Source: Sabellastarte sp. h YS-2021
Lineage: Eukaryota > Annelida > Polychaeta > Sabellida > Sabellidae
Direction: 5' to 3'
Assembly (NCBI GenBank): GCA_964017235.1
Contig: OZ024933.1
Coordinates: 8,993,962 to 9,057,961 of the forward strand
Length of the DNA stretch: 64,000 bases
A model generated the notes under the pieces. That model made no database searches. It saw only the letters and a program-made list of their open reading frames with translations, and was not told the origin of the DNA. The translations under genes and the position numbers were made by a program. Shown here one piece after another: positions 22,001 to 37,000 of this stretch (position 1 is its first letter; every line of letters starts with the position of its first letter).

Positions 22001-25000
22001 GGTAACCATGGTATCAGAAACTTGGACAAGGAAACAAGAGTTTTAAACCCACTACCTCTTCCCTGGTACATATATTCTGAGCCCAGTACTGCGCTTCTAT
22101 GTCTTCAGTTGTCATAGGGCAACTCTCTAATAATTGAGTCACCTAGTTTGGTGAACTTGTGGCTTTTCAAAGTTCACCCTCTTTGGTCCTGACCCCTAGT
22201 GCCGATCCCAGCACAAGGGAGTTCTCCCCTTTGAGACTGATATAGACCTTAGAGTTTATTGGGTTTTAGGTTGGGCCAGGCTGACCCTGGTTCCCCCTCT
22301 GAATATAGTTAGTTCGAGCATTTTTGGTATTTTCAACCTCTAAACTTGATCCACTTAGAGGGTGAGTTCGGATCTGGTGGCTCCTGCTGTCCCTCAAATT
22401 GGTATCTTGAGGTTTTCTCTGATGTAATCCAGTGTTCCTGTAACCTGCTAGGCCCCGACCCCTAGTGTCCTAGTCACAGGGGAGTTCTCCTACTGGATTG
22501 ATATAGGTTTAGCAGTTTTAGGGATAGGCTGGAGCAGGTTTACCCTGCCCTCCACAGGCAATACATTATTGCAAGATTTGACCTGATCTCCTCAATTATG
22601 ACTCGTTACAAGTATGGGTGACAGCTTGGTGTTATAATGTACTCTAGCTATGATTTTACTAGTCAACATTGCCACTTTGTATTGATTGTGATATTATTTT
22701 CTGTTTTATGTTTTACATATAAATTTTTAAATACCTTGCCTCTAGTCCATTTGTGTGATATAATACTAACGTGTAAATAAAATTGCCTCCAACTAAGCTT
22801 CGCACACTCTCGTCTCTTCAAGTTTCACCTCTTACCTTTGACCTTTGTTTCACCTCAGGCCACCTTCAACTGTTTGCTTCTCTCTCATTTATTCATGACC
22901 CAAGACAGTTGATCTCTGTATAGCCATTCATATGATGCGTAAGAAATGATATGTATGATGAGTTTTTCCTTTACACGCGAATAACCATCCAAATATATAT
23001 GACATAACATTAACATCATTGTTAGACATGTTTACTGGATCAGCTCTGAAGACTATGATGTTATAGAAGTAATATGATGACAAAATGTGTATTTCAACAT
23101 TTTGATTCCCATTGGTCTTAAAACAGGTATCAAAGAACCGTTGATAACCTTCCCTACATCATACCTTTCAAAAACATCATTGTCATCAATTCTTTTTATC
23201 GGTTCATTTATGTCAAAATGCATACAATTACTTTAAAATGCTGTCTCTTCATTATTTCAGTTTGCGAATATTCGGATAAACTCTAAAAATTTGTTTTATT
23301 GAGTAGAAAACTCACATGTTTATAGATATCTGCATTGATGTTTACTTAGGTCAACTCACCATATTCCAAAGCCAGAGACGAAATATTATAGGAATGTGTA
23401 GCTTGTATTTTATTAAGAAACAATATTTGAAGAAAAAGTGAAGTAATTCGCTACTATTGAGAGCATCTTAGTTGCCTGTAATCATTATTTTAAATGTCAA
23501 ATAAAGTTGTTCAGTAAAACATTTTGTCTTTTGCTGTAGCAACGTAAAGGCAACCAGTAATTGCTACCATGCTTGTCTGTAACTGTAACAGCTGTGTTTT
23601 GTGTGCAAGGTAGTATTTATTCCAGCTCATTGTAATATCTTAAGACTATCCAACCTTACTCCTTACCACCTCTTATTTCTCCGTTAACCAGTCATTTCCT
23701 ACATGGTGACATTATGTTTGCTCCCCATCCAGTGGTCACATGAATATTTCAATGTGGCAAAGCCACACGGAATTCAGACAAATTCAAAGAGTTACACTTT
23801 CTTTCCCTCTGATGTTGTCCTCTATCCTCAAGACCCTTCTGTCTTTTGTAAATGCTCTGTCTTCTTTTCCTTATAACTATTCAACTTTGCAGTGACCTTT
23901 AAGTTCCTCAGTCCTCTCGTGTCATACACTACACCTTTTCATAGATTATGTGTCTGTGTTACATTACCCTGTCATTCAATCATGTGTACAGGAAAGTAGT
24001 TGTTATCCCCAAGGCTAACACAGTTTCTGCTGATTTGCGTTGGTCTGTTGCCCAGACTATTTCTCTGTTGACTGTACAATAGGCTCTGTCACACTCGCTT
24101 ATGTCCATATCAGACTACAATAGTTTCCACTGATATGTGCCTTGTGCAATGCCCCTTCATATTACTTATCTCAGGCTGTAAGTCTGCACACTTTGTCACA
24201 TTCCTATCTATTAGTATCAAGCTTGCCCCATCTAGTCAGTCCTTATTAAGGTGTAAGTAAAAGGGACACACAAAGGAGGTTAGCAACATGTATCCACAGC
24301 AGCATGAATATTTAATCACCAATTAGCTCTTATTGTACCCTTTGCCATATTTTACGTCTGTTATATAATTGTTTACTAAAAAATTATTAATGTGCCTGTG
24401 TTGGGTGGTTTGGTCCTTTTATTGTGTTTAACTGTGCAGATAAAACGAATAGTATTGCCATGGTACAAAACAAAGGATAAGGAAACAAAAACTGTAGTTA
24501 TATTTTTTTGCCAGTTACATAACACACAGTGTGATGCTATTGCTATCTCTTGTTCAACATCATTTCTAAACTCATGTTATACATGGGAAATTGTTATGTA
24601 ATAGAATAAGTGGCACAAATGGAAAATAACTTTCAAATAGACTACTGTCAGGGTAGTAATCAATGTGTTCATTGTGGATATAGTTTTCATTGAATGTAAA
24701 CACAATACAGATGAAGTGTACTGTGATATAGTGATGATGTATTTCTCTGAATAAGTGTTGAAAAACACTAAAATTGTCCACTTACTCCCAACGCTTGAAT
24801 GAGGAAATGTTTGGTGGAACCTTTTATCATATAAAGCATAAATCAAAAAACTATTTTAGGTCAAAACTAGGGATCTTAGCCCCTTGTAACAACAAGAACC
24901 GAACTACTTAATGCCCCTTTCACGCTACAACCAGTATGTCCCATGGTTAGAAGTTTTACTTGGCAGCCAAAGTGTGTCCTGGTTGCCCCATTTTGTCTGA

Positions 25001-28000
25001 GTTGTTCACATTGCAGACAGTTTAATTCGTGGTTATAGGAGTTTGGCAAAATATCACTATCCTACAAATACTGTTTTAGATTTGTACGCAACATTGTGAC
25101 ATAGTGACAAAATGTCCTACACCTTAACTCATTGAATTATATAGAAAGATGACCAAATCTCAAACCTTATGTACACTATGGACCACATATTTGGTTACCA
25201 TAGTAGGAAATTCATATTCTCGTGCACAGAATCATCTGTGCACTCCCACAGTACAGAATTCTGAGGCAGAAACTTTAACCTTTTAAAACAACCTTCGGAC
25301 TCACAAGGTAATGGTCATTTCACCAATATGTCACAAGAGGATATACACACCTCAGACAGGTAGTTGAAGGACAACGGCATTTTGCTCAATGCCAATACCT
25401 TAGTTTTAACAATCTGAATTTTTGAAAATGAAAGACACATGTGGCACCGGTTTTGAATATTCAAAAACATTTTCATAGTGAGTTAATGTCAAATGCTTTG
25501 AGAAAACTGGTAAATTTTAAAAGAAATTGGCATAATTTGTAAATCAATTCCTTACTGGTTTCATCTTTCACAAAATCGGCACTCACATGTCCAACAGTTA
25601 ATTTTTTTCTCCCACAACATTCAACAAATGTGGCTTTATTTCAGACGCTGGCTGGTAAGCCGTTTTCATACCTACTGCATGATATTTCTTGTACTATTTT
25701 GAATGTTAGTTTTGACCATTGTCAACTTCAAAAATATTCCAAAAGAACATGTTTCTACTTATTTATGTGATGTACAGTTGAATAACATTACCATTTCCAC
25801 TTCCTTTTGGTTCCTGTGGAGAAATTTGGAACAGAGCAATTGTCTAAACTGCAAGATTTTAAAATTATTTCACTAAGTATTACTTAAGCATTATTTATTG
25901 TTTTCTTCACATACCACCTTAAAGTTACCACCCCCTCAGTTTGTTCACCGAAAATAATAAAGGAATTAAGTTTAATTTTTATACAGGGTTACTCAAGTTT
26001 ATATCCATGTATCACAGAAGAATTCATCAACTGCTTTTGAACAGTTGTAGAGGTGATGTAAACGAGTGGATTGTATTTTAAAAAATGCATTTGGGACAAA
26101 CGGAAAGCATATTTAACTTCTACAATCCTGGGTAGTACTCTCTGCCCTGCTGAGTCAGACACATATTTTGGTATGTGGTTCGATTCTGAATTTTCTTTGT
26201 CCAAACATGTTCAGAATGCCTGCAAAAGTTGTTTTGTGCAACTCCATGACATGAGATATGTTAGACAATTTCTTATTCATAATAAATCTGTACTTGTGTC
26301 AAATCATCTTGTTAGTAGTCACTTAGATTACCGTAACTTAATTTTCAAGAGTCTCTCTAAGTTCAATCTTCAAAATTACAGTGCATCTAAAATAGTGGAG
26401 CTAGAATCATATCAAATACCAGTAGATACACTAGTATAACTCATGTGCTTACAAATTACATTGGATTCCTGCTGAACATCCCTCAGTCTTTAAAACAGTC
26501 ACCCTTGTTTTCAAATTTGTCCACACTGGTTTTTCCTAAGTATTTTGTTCCATATATCTCTTCCTACAGCACTTCCCACAGTACAATGCGCAGTCAGAGT
26601 GGTGGTAATTTCCTTGTCATTCCAAACTTCCAACCCTCAGTCCATAACTTGATCAAATAGTTTGGTTATAGTTTTGCTTTTGATGTTCCCACTGTTTGGA
26701 ATGCTCTTCCTGAGGAGATTCTTGCATCCCCTCTTTGGCCTCCTTCAGAAAACGCCTCAGAACCTACCTTTACACCAAAGCAACCTACATGTACACTAGC
26801 CACCTTAGTTTCACTCACCTCTGGCATTCTCTGTGGTGCTTAGCCTCTTTTCTGTCCCTGGATACTGAAAATCATTGACTGTGTTTGTTCTGTTGCACCA
26901 TTGAGGTCCCTTTGAATATGGGAGACTAAGCGCTATAAAAGTAAAATTAGAATTATTTTACCTTTATCAAATGGTGTATTGTTGGTTAAAGAGGTGCCAC
27001 ATTACTTTTGAGCTTTTTTTTGGCAAGCTGTGATCAAGATGGCTTTCTTGTTTGCATCTATAAGACCATTAACTTCAATTACTTTTTCAGTGAATTTAAT
27101 CTATTCTTGCCTGTCATCAAACCCTCCTAAATGTCCCAATAAAATATTTTTTTATATAATATTTTTTATGCAAGACCCAGTGTTACTTAATGAGTTACCC
27201 ATATAAGTTTTACACTGTAACAATAATGGTTATGTCCTCCCCCCCCCCCGGCCAATTGTTGTGCTAAAACTGCTAAACTACACCAAATACTTGCTTTGCT
27301 ATACATTAGCAAAAAAACATTATGACCACAAGATCAAATAGGACTGTGTACCACAAAATTTTCTTGAAATTTATTTAACTAAAATGCTACATCACAAAAA
27401 TACAGCTGCTTAGAAAAATAATTAATTGTTGTGTGTTCTTTGCACAGTTATTACACATATTTAAAAAAAAATGCTAACATAGTTTTTTTATGAATGTATA
27501 ATGATGATTTCAGTGAATAGTACAGCAATAAACATGACAAAGTTTCCCGAGCAATCTGTTGAAGAAGGTTCTGTTGCACAGTATGCGTGTGAGACTAACT
27601 ATGCCCACTGCACTGACTCCTCTGCTATACTGTGGTTTGTGGGTGATACATCTATGAATGCAACTGATGTGCACATTAAAGTGAATTACTCATCTTGGAC
27701 TTACAAAGAGATGACCAAGAGTACAATGACAGTTACAACAGACAGGAAGTTCAACAACAAACAAGTCAAATGTGTCTTAGGAAATGATGACAAAATATTC
27801 AATGAACATAATTTGAATGTGACATGTAAGTATATATTGCCACATTTATAATAAACCTTAAATTTGAAATATTTTCCCCTAGCAGTAATATTTCACTAAA
27901 ATCCATTTATGTCTAGTTATATTAGCAAAGATCTTGACATGAAGAAATCGAGTGGCAGCACCCTGTTTTTAGTTTTAATAATTCACTTCTGGTTTAGTGT

Positions 28001-31000
28001 TCCAGGACTTTCTTAGCTTTTTATTTTCACTTTCTTTAACTTTTTACAATCTCAATTTGTCATTATAAGTTGGTTTTCATTCATAGTTACATTACTATGT
28101 CAAACTACAAAACACAAATGGACTAAGGTAACTCTTTATAGTTCATAAATCTTGCTTTATTATAATAGTTAAACCAGCTGAACTGAATATAAACATAGGA
28201 GGGGGAGTGAAGGAAAATACTGAGATAACAGTAGAATGCAAAGCCAACAGTTCAAATCCTGTTAGATCAGTGGGCATGGAGTTTTTAATAGATGGAAAGC
28301 AACAAAGATACAATAAACATCAAGAAACCAAGACACTCGGCTCTAACAATGGGATGGTTAAATCCTTTGCGTTCACCTTCACAACTAACAGAAGTCAGAA
28401 TGGGAAGATTGCCAAGTGCTGTCTCCAGTGGGATGGGGAATATATTAATATGACGGAAGAAGCCCAACTCAACATTAGATGTAAGCAATGTTTTCTTCAT
28501 GACAGCTTAGAACTTGATTTTAAAGAGATAAATGTTAAGACTATATATTTACTTATTAAAGTAAAACAATTCTCATCAATGAAAGATTTTTATTCCAAAG
28601 ACTTAAAAAAAGTATATGTTTTTAGCTGAAAACAAGCAATTATAAAATGTTACCTATTTAATAATAGATAAAATGAGAAGTCTTTTAGGGGTAAAAATTA
28701 TTTACCTACAGCTGAGTAATAAATTGGCTAAGCATATGAATGACCTTAAGTTTCTACATTATCAGTGTTTTAATGCTCAGCTTTACCTGGTACATACATA
28801 AAAATAAATATAGCATGCAGGAAAAGTGACTTGGCAGTAAATATATATAGGCATTTGGCTTGTTCAAAATAAATTTTCAAATGATTCTTTAGTTCACCAC
28901 TTTGATCATGGTTCAAATATGAAGTTTTCAAACCAAGTAACAAAAGTTTGAAACAAAAGATATTTCTCACATACACTATCAAAAATTCACTGAATGTGAC
29001 AATTATCTGCAGCTTGTATATTATCATACTTAGATCCACCTGAAGTATATGTAGAAGGTACAATGACACCTGCTGTGGAATACACAGAAAGAAATATAGA
29101 ATGCCTGACAATAGGTGGAAACCCGTCAGATCCAAGTAGCTATAACTATGGATGGATGTTCAAGACCACTTATGGAGCTTCAGATTCATTCAACAGACTT
29201 CCATCTGGTATATTTAACTTGAAATAACATTTGACAAATAATGACAGTCTATTTAGGTCGGACTTTGGAACAACATTTAAATATCACATTTGTTTTAAAG
29301 TAAAATTAGGGGTTAAAAATTAAATTTTTTGCTTAAAATATGAAGTCTTCAGTTGGATATATCTATATGTGTTAATGTACATTTCAATGTCTTGTTATTA
29401 TTTTAAGGAATTTCTGTGATAAATTCCGGAAAAACATTACAGCTAAATAAGCTCAGTTATAAAGAGATGGCAGGTACCTACAAGTGCACTGTGACAGGTA
29501 TTGGTGGAAAAAGCAGTGGAACTAGTACTCTGGAAGTATACTGTAAGTGTTACAGTGAAAGGATATATGAAGATTTCATATTTTTGTAGCTGCAAGCTAA
29601 CTTAATCTCTGGAGACTGATCAAAAGTAAAGCTGAAAGGACATTTTTATAGTCAAAAGGAATGTAATATGTTTTTGTTGAATGTTTTTGTGAAATAAAAT
29701 TTATTATGGCCAATCAAAGCATCTAATTATAGACATCTATTAATCTATTAAGTTTGAACAAAATCAGTTTGAGATAATATCCAAATTGTTTCAAATAATA
29801 TCTAAATGTGTTGATAAGTATGTTTCTCAATTATTTTAATGAACTTTATTTTTTTCAATAATACATCTTCATTTTTGAATATTAAATATATTTTGTGATG
29901 TTCTTCAAACAAAATCCCTTGTTGCAGGTGAAATTATATCTTTTAGATTGTGATTGTGACATTAGCTGAGATATTTTTCACCCATCATTCCATTGTAAAC
30001 CAATTATTCTAAACAGATGTCATGATGTTATTGGCTGATCAAAAGCTAGGAGCTAGATTTAACACGGGATTAAATTCCATGAGTAAATATTCTTAGGGAG
30101 AGATAATTTTTACACATTATGTTAGGTTAAAGCACTTTTTCATGCCAATGCCAATACACGCCCAAGCCAAACTGAAACATCTGGATGCCTATGTGTAATG
30201 CCACATTCACTGTTATCACATAACAAATGATATATGATCACCTACTTAATCCCCTAATTAGTTTATGCAACAACTTTAGCTACAATCGTTCATCTTGCTT
30301 AATTTGCGCTATAGCTGGTGATATTAGTAGCTCTCTTTTGCTTTGAAGAATTGGCTTCAAAGTGTGACAGTTTTGTAAACCACAGATATGCTACATCATC
30401 AGTCACTGTGGGGGCATGATGGCAGAGTGGCAGCACTCTCACTTCCCACCTCTGAGGCCGGGGTTCGGTTACCGTGATGCCCTTAGGTGGAAAAGCTGGT
30501 AGTTGCTTGCCTTTGGTCAGTAGTTTACAGTACAGAACCCTGACCAAGTGTATGTATTGGTTTCCTCTGCCCTTACAACTACCCATTATGATAGAACCTG
30601 TGTTGAAAGCGATGTAAAGCCCAAATAAATAAATAAATCATTAGTTACTGCTGAATTCATGTGTATATATTCATTTGCACATATTTTGTAGATGCAAAAT
30701 AACCTGAAAATACATCAACCTATGCTAATCACAACCTGACCCTTCTTTATCATTTTTCTTCACGGTTTTTTTATAATTCGTTTGCTACACATTTGAGAAA
30801 AAAAATCAAGGGTTTTAGTCTATTAAACACACCTTTTCTTCAGATATGTCTTTATGTCAGCAAACCTAAGCAAACACTGAAGCAACACTTTATGGAAACT
30901 GTTCTTTGCCTGATTTAACATGGCATATGACTGCATAAAAATACCCTTTGCACAGCTCACATTTTGTAGTTAGTTTGAATGAAGTTCATGCCAGCATGTC

Positions 31001-34000
31001 AGTTTATATCCAAACTGAAACCTGTTTGTAAGAGTTTATTTGACCCATCATGTTCAACATCAGTTTTGTGATTTTTATTTTAGATGCAGCTAAATCAGAA
31101 AACACAGTTGAAGACATGACTGCCTACACTTCCCTGGGATCTGCAGCAAATCTGACAGTGAAATTTCATATGAATCCTGCCAATAACTACACAGTTCAAT
31201 GGACCATGGGAAGTTCAAATAGCTTACAAGATACCAACATCAGGGATAAAGTAAAAGACAACAGAATTAAGACCACTTATTTCATATCAAATGTGACCAA
31301 GAAACAGTTGGGAAACTATACAGTTCGAGTCATTAACCCAGCCATTACAAATAAACAAAATGAAGCCATATTCAGTGTGGTTCTAAAATTGAAAGGTACA
31401 AAAAGTAATGCTTTGCCACATTTGTCCCAGCAAGTTTTATCTTACTGGCCTGATTCTGATTTTTATGATAGAGTACAGTTACTAACACAGTTAATAATTG
31501 TGATAAATTGAGTAGAATCTACATGCTTTACAAGCTGAATAACATGGAGAATAAAAGCATGAACATTACAAAATTTTGGTTGCTTATAATCATCCATATT
31601 TAAATTTTAAAAAGTGATGTGCTGTTATTAGTATTTTAAGCCACTAAGTTCATTCATTTAAGTCATGGCATGTATATGTTCAAATATATATGTATATATA
31701 TGCATGATATCTTTTCAATGCAAACCTGAGTAAACTTTCAAAAATCTCTTAGCGCTTTTTTGTTGTCTCTTTTCGGAAAATTGCATATATTTATATTGTA
31801 TGTTTGGACAATTAAGGAATTTTTTATTATTGAAAGTGTGCAAATATTTACTTTGGTACAAAGTAACAAAATATTGGATAATTTGGCTGACCATATCAGG
31901 GATTATGGCTTTCCAAGGCCAGCAAACATAATTAAATATTTTTGAGTATTGTTATGATTGAGCTCTAGACTATCCAGAAAAAGCTTGTTCTTGCAGCATT
32001 TTAATGAGCTACAGTGAAAACTGCTGTAATTGTGAGCATTTTACCTTTACATTTTGTGCAATACGATTAATACTTAGAACATAATCAAGGCAAATTTTAA
32101 ATTTTAGAATTGTTTCTGAAAAAGCTACACTTTGGATTGTTTAGGAGTAGATAATTTGTTGCAGATGGCAATTAGAAAAAATAGCAACATTTTATATTTT
32201 TAATGTTTGTTGTAATTTTAGGTCCACCAGAAAAACCTAAGAATGTGGGTATTCTATCTAAGTCTCACAGTAGCATAACCATTGGATGGGAGGCAGGACT
32301 TAATGGTGGATCTGAACAGCACTTTAAAGTCTTCTATCGGCAAATAGGCATGACAAATTACCAGGAAAGCCGTGATAGCATCACTGGCCTGAAAACTGGA
32401 CAGAGCATTAATTACACAGTACATGAACTTTATGCAAACACAGAGTATGAAATCATTGTTGTTGCCATAAATCAATACCAGAACAAATCACAATCCGAAG
32501 CTGCTGCACAATTTGTGAAAACTGAAGGTAGGATTTCAATTTGAAATATTATATATATTCAAAGATTGCTGATCAATCTGCTTTCAGACGGTTGACATTG
32601 TTGCTATGTTAAAATATGCTAGCAGGACAACAATCTATTTTTCATTTTTCAGTAGAAATCCTTAAAAAGAAATGTAAAAAATATATAACAGTGTTTTGGC
32701 AAAAATCTGCAGCAACAAAGTGATAAAAAGCTTTCTTGATTTACTTGTTCGTATTTTATTTAAATTTCTTTACATTAACATAAGCTTTTATGCTTTTTTA
32801 AAGTTTCAAGGAGGCTGAGAGGTTTGCTCATTTAGCATCTAATCACACTTTGTCACCCCATTGAAATCTAAACTTGTACCTATGAACGTTTCATTTTTGA
32901 TGAAAAATATAAAAAAAGAAAACTTTTCTTGTCCCAGGTATATTGAATATACAATGGTTTGTGATGCATATAAGTACTGGATATTTCTGTTTTTGCTCTC
33001 ATCTTATTTTATTTACCATTTTCTGAGAGCAAGGGGAATACAGAAAATAGCAAGAAATCTCAGGGGTGAGGGTGGTAAACCCTACATTGAGGCTAGCTAC
33101 AAAAGTTACAATACACACTATGAATAAATTAATTTTTCGAGGGATTCAACAATTATACTTCTCCAAAATTTACTATTTTTAACGCTGAAGCCAAAGAATT
33201 CTATGTTTTCTTCACCTCCATGGTACCGGTGACATATAGATGTTTCTGATTGCTTCATCTTGGAAAGCTGTAAATTTATCCCAGCTAACCTATATATTAT
33301 CTTATATTTGAATCAAATAAGAAAATTATAATTCATACTCTATCATATTTTATTAAAGGTCAAGCTTACAAAAGCTTCCCATATTTGCTAAGAATGATTG
33401 TCTTGAATATTTGTTGATAGAATAATATATCATAAAAGTTTCTTATTCCTATTTGTGACTTACGTAATACTGGGACTTGAATTTTAAATATCGGGCGTTT
33501 TAGACTCATTTTTCCAATTCGTTTTTGAAACACAAAAATAATCCCGGTTAAGTCAAGTAATATCTCAAGATAGTATAGGGGGCTCAGTGGTGTAGTGGTT
33601 AGAGTGGTCACCTTCAACCTCTGAGATCACCAGTTTGAATCTAAGCCCAGGCACTTTATGTTGGAAAGTTGGTTGTTACTTGTCAATGCCTGTTGGTTTA
33701 CAGTGTAGAATCTTGACCAACTATTACTTACTCTTTCCTACACCTGTAAACTACCCCTCACAATATGATTCTGTCTGTTGAACGTGACATAAAAAATAAA
33801 TCTGAATCTTGAGATAGTATAATGAAAAGGAATATATTCCCTAGTCACTATCATGCAATTGCTTATGAGGTCTATTGGACATAAAATACCATATTGACTG
33901 GTGATCCCAACGGGTATACAGATATCCGGGTACCCGAACTTTGAATATCTACCCAAATCTGAAATCAAATACCCGTGTACCCTCATATAAGCTTCAGTGC

Positions 34001-37000
34001 TTCCAATATCGCCCATATTGGTTGACCAAGTCCCGATATGTCCCAACTACATAAAGTCACTTCAAAAGGAAACTGTTCAGTTAAATTGTACAATAATATT
34101 GTTTACTCACCTTTTTACACCATTTATAGGGTCATTTATCTTTTGTTTTGGTTGTTTATACATTGCTAAATGCAGGAACGTTTTAAAATTCGTCAGCATG
34201 TTAAAACAATTATCTAATTCCGACAACATAAATTGCTATATATTGTCCATATAGTGACATGTTGTACTTTAACAAATAAAACTTCAGTGTTTTCACACAG
34301 TATTGTATAACTTTTAGTCAGTAAAATTAACTTATTGATCTTAGAAAAAAATAAAAGTTGCGATTCCAAAGCTACATTCGAGCTTTGTTTAATGTTTGAC
34401 TTTTGCTTTATGTGAGTTTTAAATTTGTATATGTGAAGATTTATGTTCTAATATCTATTATCGCCCATCGGAACGAGTACCCGGGTACCCGCCCGTTAAA
34501 ATTACTACCCACGCAGTCCTACATAACTGGAAATATTGAGAACACTAATATTGACACAATTTAGGTATATTAACACCTGTATGTTATTTCTGGGATGTTC
34601 CACAAGGGTACATACAATTATTTCATATGTATTACTTTTCTGGTGAATGTTTAAAAATATACAGCTACAGAGAGAAAGAATATCGTTGATAAATATGTTA
34701 CCAATTTGTTTTGCTCTTTCTTATTCCCAGTCAGAGCCAAAGAAAACTATTTATTATTGTTATATTTTGTCAATTGTGCAGAAGAAGCTGTTTCTGTTAT
34801 GCTCTGATAATGAATCCAGAAAGATTTAAAGCCTCTGATACAGCTATAAATGTTAATCATTTTCAACCCACCCTCTACATTTTTTGTACACAATTATATT
34901 AATTTAATTTTTATGCCATATAAATTTGTAGCAAATATTATTAATTGATTAGTAAAATAGGGTTTAGACTTGGTAGAAAAATGATTTAATTTTCGAATAA
35001 TTTGATTTTTTAGAACTGTTAATTTTACCAACAGTTGTCAAATATCGGATATTTCTTAACTCTTATGGTTTAAAACATTCTTTTGAAAATGAACAACATT
35101 AAGGAAACAATTTCAATATACTTTTCACCCTCAAAGGTTTTCTTAATGTTGATTTGATACAGATAATGGAAGGCTGAATGTAACATCCATAGCTATGGGA
35201 GTATCCCTTGCTGTACTGGTTATCATGATAATTGTGTACAAGGCAAGAAAGTCTCTACAAGGTACAGTATAACTTGACATTTTCTTTTAATCATAAAAAA
35301 TTGTATAATCATTTAGTATTCTGACAGAAATCTTTTTCAAATTAGTGTCATTATTAAATCAAAAAAAGCAAAAATGAATGTGACTAACAAATCTTTAATT
35401 CCTATAAAGATCATTTAACTGTAACAAACTGTCGCAATTTTCTTCACAAGAATAATTACAAATGTGCAACATTTTCAAAAAAATATTTCAATTCCAAAAT
35501 CAATGTCTTTCATCAATTAAGATAATACAACTCACAATTTGACTATTTATATTATTTTATGCTATCTACAGAGGTTCATCTCTGTTTTACTCAAGCTAAA
35601 TAATCAATACCTAAAATAACCAATATATAAATGAACATCAATGTATGTATGGAAACAGAAGAACTGCATCTAAAAATGAACGATAACAGAAGTAATACTG
35701 GGGGACAATAAATTCTGTCTTTGCACTTCAGTGGACTACTGTTTCATTCTGGAGTGACCTTGATACAATAACTCAAAATATTTTTTTTCATTTATTTTGT
35801 CCGCATATGTACTAAGTGTACAAAATTTGCTTGTTACCTTGAAGTTTTAAACCAATGGCAGATATGATTAGTGCAGTTCTGATTGTAACAAAACTTTTAT
35901 AACATGCAGCTCTGGAAATAGATGCCCTAAGAATTCTCATAAAAGTAAAAAGGAGGCCCTCACTGGATAATAAACATATATACAATAAAAATGAATGCAC
36001 TTTTGCAAAGAGGCAGCATTCTAGCTTCTTTGAATGAGAGTAGCTGAGCAGATATTATTGAGCATTCCATTTAAAATATTTGTAGTGTATTGGTAGAATT
36101 ACTTATTGGTAAAAACTTTTGAACCTCTAGAACTTCCAGTCTGGAATTTTGCATACCAATTTTGCCATTTAAAATGCAGAACTATTAAAACAACATATCC
36201 TGTTGTGTTAGTGGCAACAATGGCCATACTTTAGCTAATTTGTATCAGCAAATCTTTAAGGGGCCTGCTATTCCAGATTATTCTCTAGCTTGTTATGTTT
36301 ACATGTGTTTACTGAATAGTCCAACAGAATTCAGGGTCACACTTCACTAGCATCAATTGAATTGACCCCAGCCATCATTATTAGTTCAAAATTTGACAAA
36401 GTAACAAGATACTTATGTTGTCTAACAGTTTTATGTATCGGGATAAAATCCGGCAGTATTAGACACTAATAATGCCAACATGACAGAAGACTGTTTGATA
36501 GTAGAAAGAAGGTGACTGCCTCATAGTGCCCAGGAAAATCTGGAGGCAAGGTAGTAAGAAACTTAATGAATCATACATTCAGTCCACGCCCACTAATTTG
36601 AGTAAAGACTCATGATTGCATGAGCCCCCATCATCCAAAGATGACTAATATCGGACAACTATGTCTATGTAAGGAGAACTGTCAGAACCAAATAATCATA
36701 CAAATAATCAAAGTTATTGAACTGTAGACGAACTTACCAACATTTATCATGAGAAAGACCAAACAATAGCCAAGCAGGTCTTCCCCAAGTCATCCTAGCT
36801 ATGTTTTATTTATTTACTTATTTGGGTTTTATGTCGACCAACGGCAAGCAACTACCAGCTTTCCCACTTAGGGCCGTGACGGGGCTTGAACCCCGGCCTC
36901 AGAGGTGGGAGGCTAGTGTTACCACTCTTCCACCGTGGTCCTAGCTATGATAGAGGTAACTTCTTTACCATGGCCTGCTGTCAAGAGAGCATTTGCCACA

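Larger units (their letters stand above)
10096..27513 (+). other. 17.4-kb intron 1 of the receptor, filled with nested transposons
   Basis: Runs from GTAAGT to TTTCAG. It holds DIRS-A, the MITE, SINE and gypsy-2 nested in it, a dispersed repeat (21845-22570) and a LINE remnant (26071-26945). No Ig exon was found in between. The large elements are antisense to the receptor. Confidence 0.75.
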
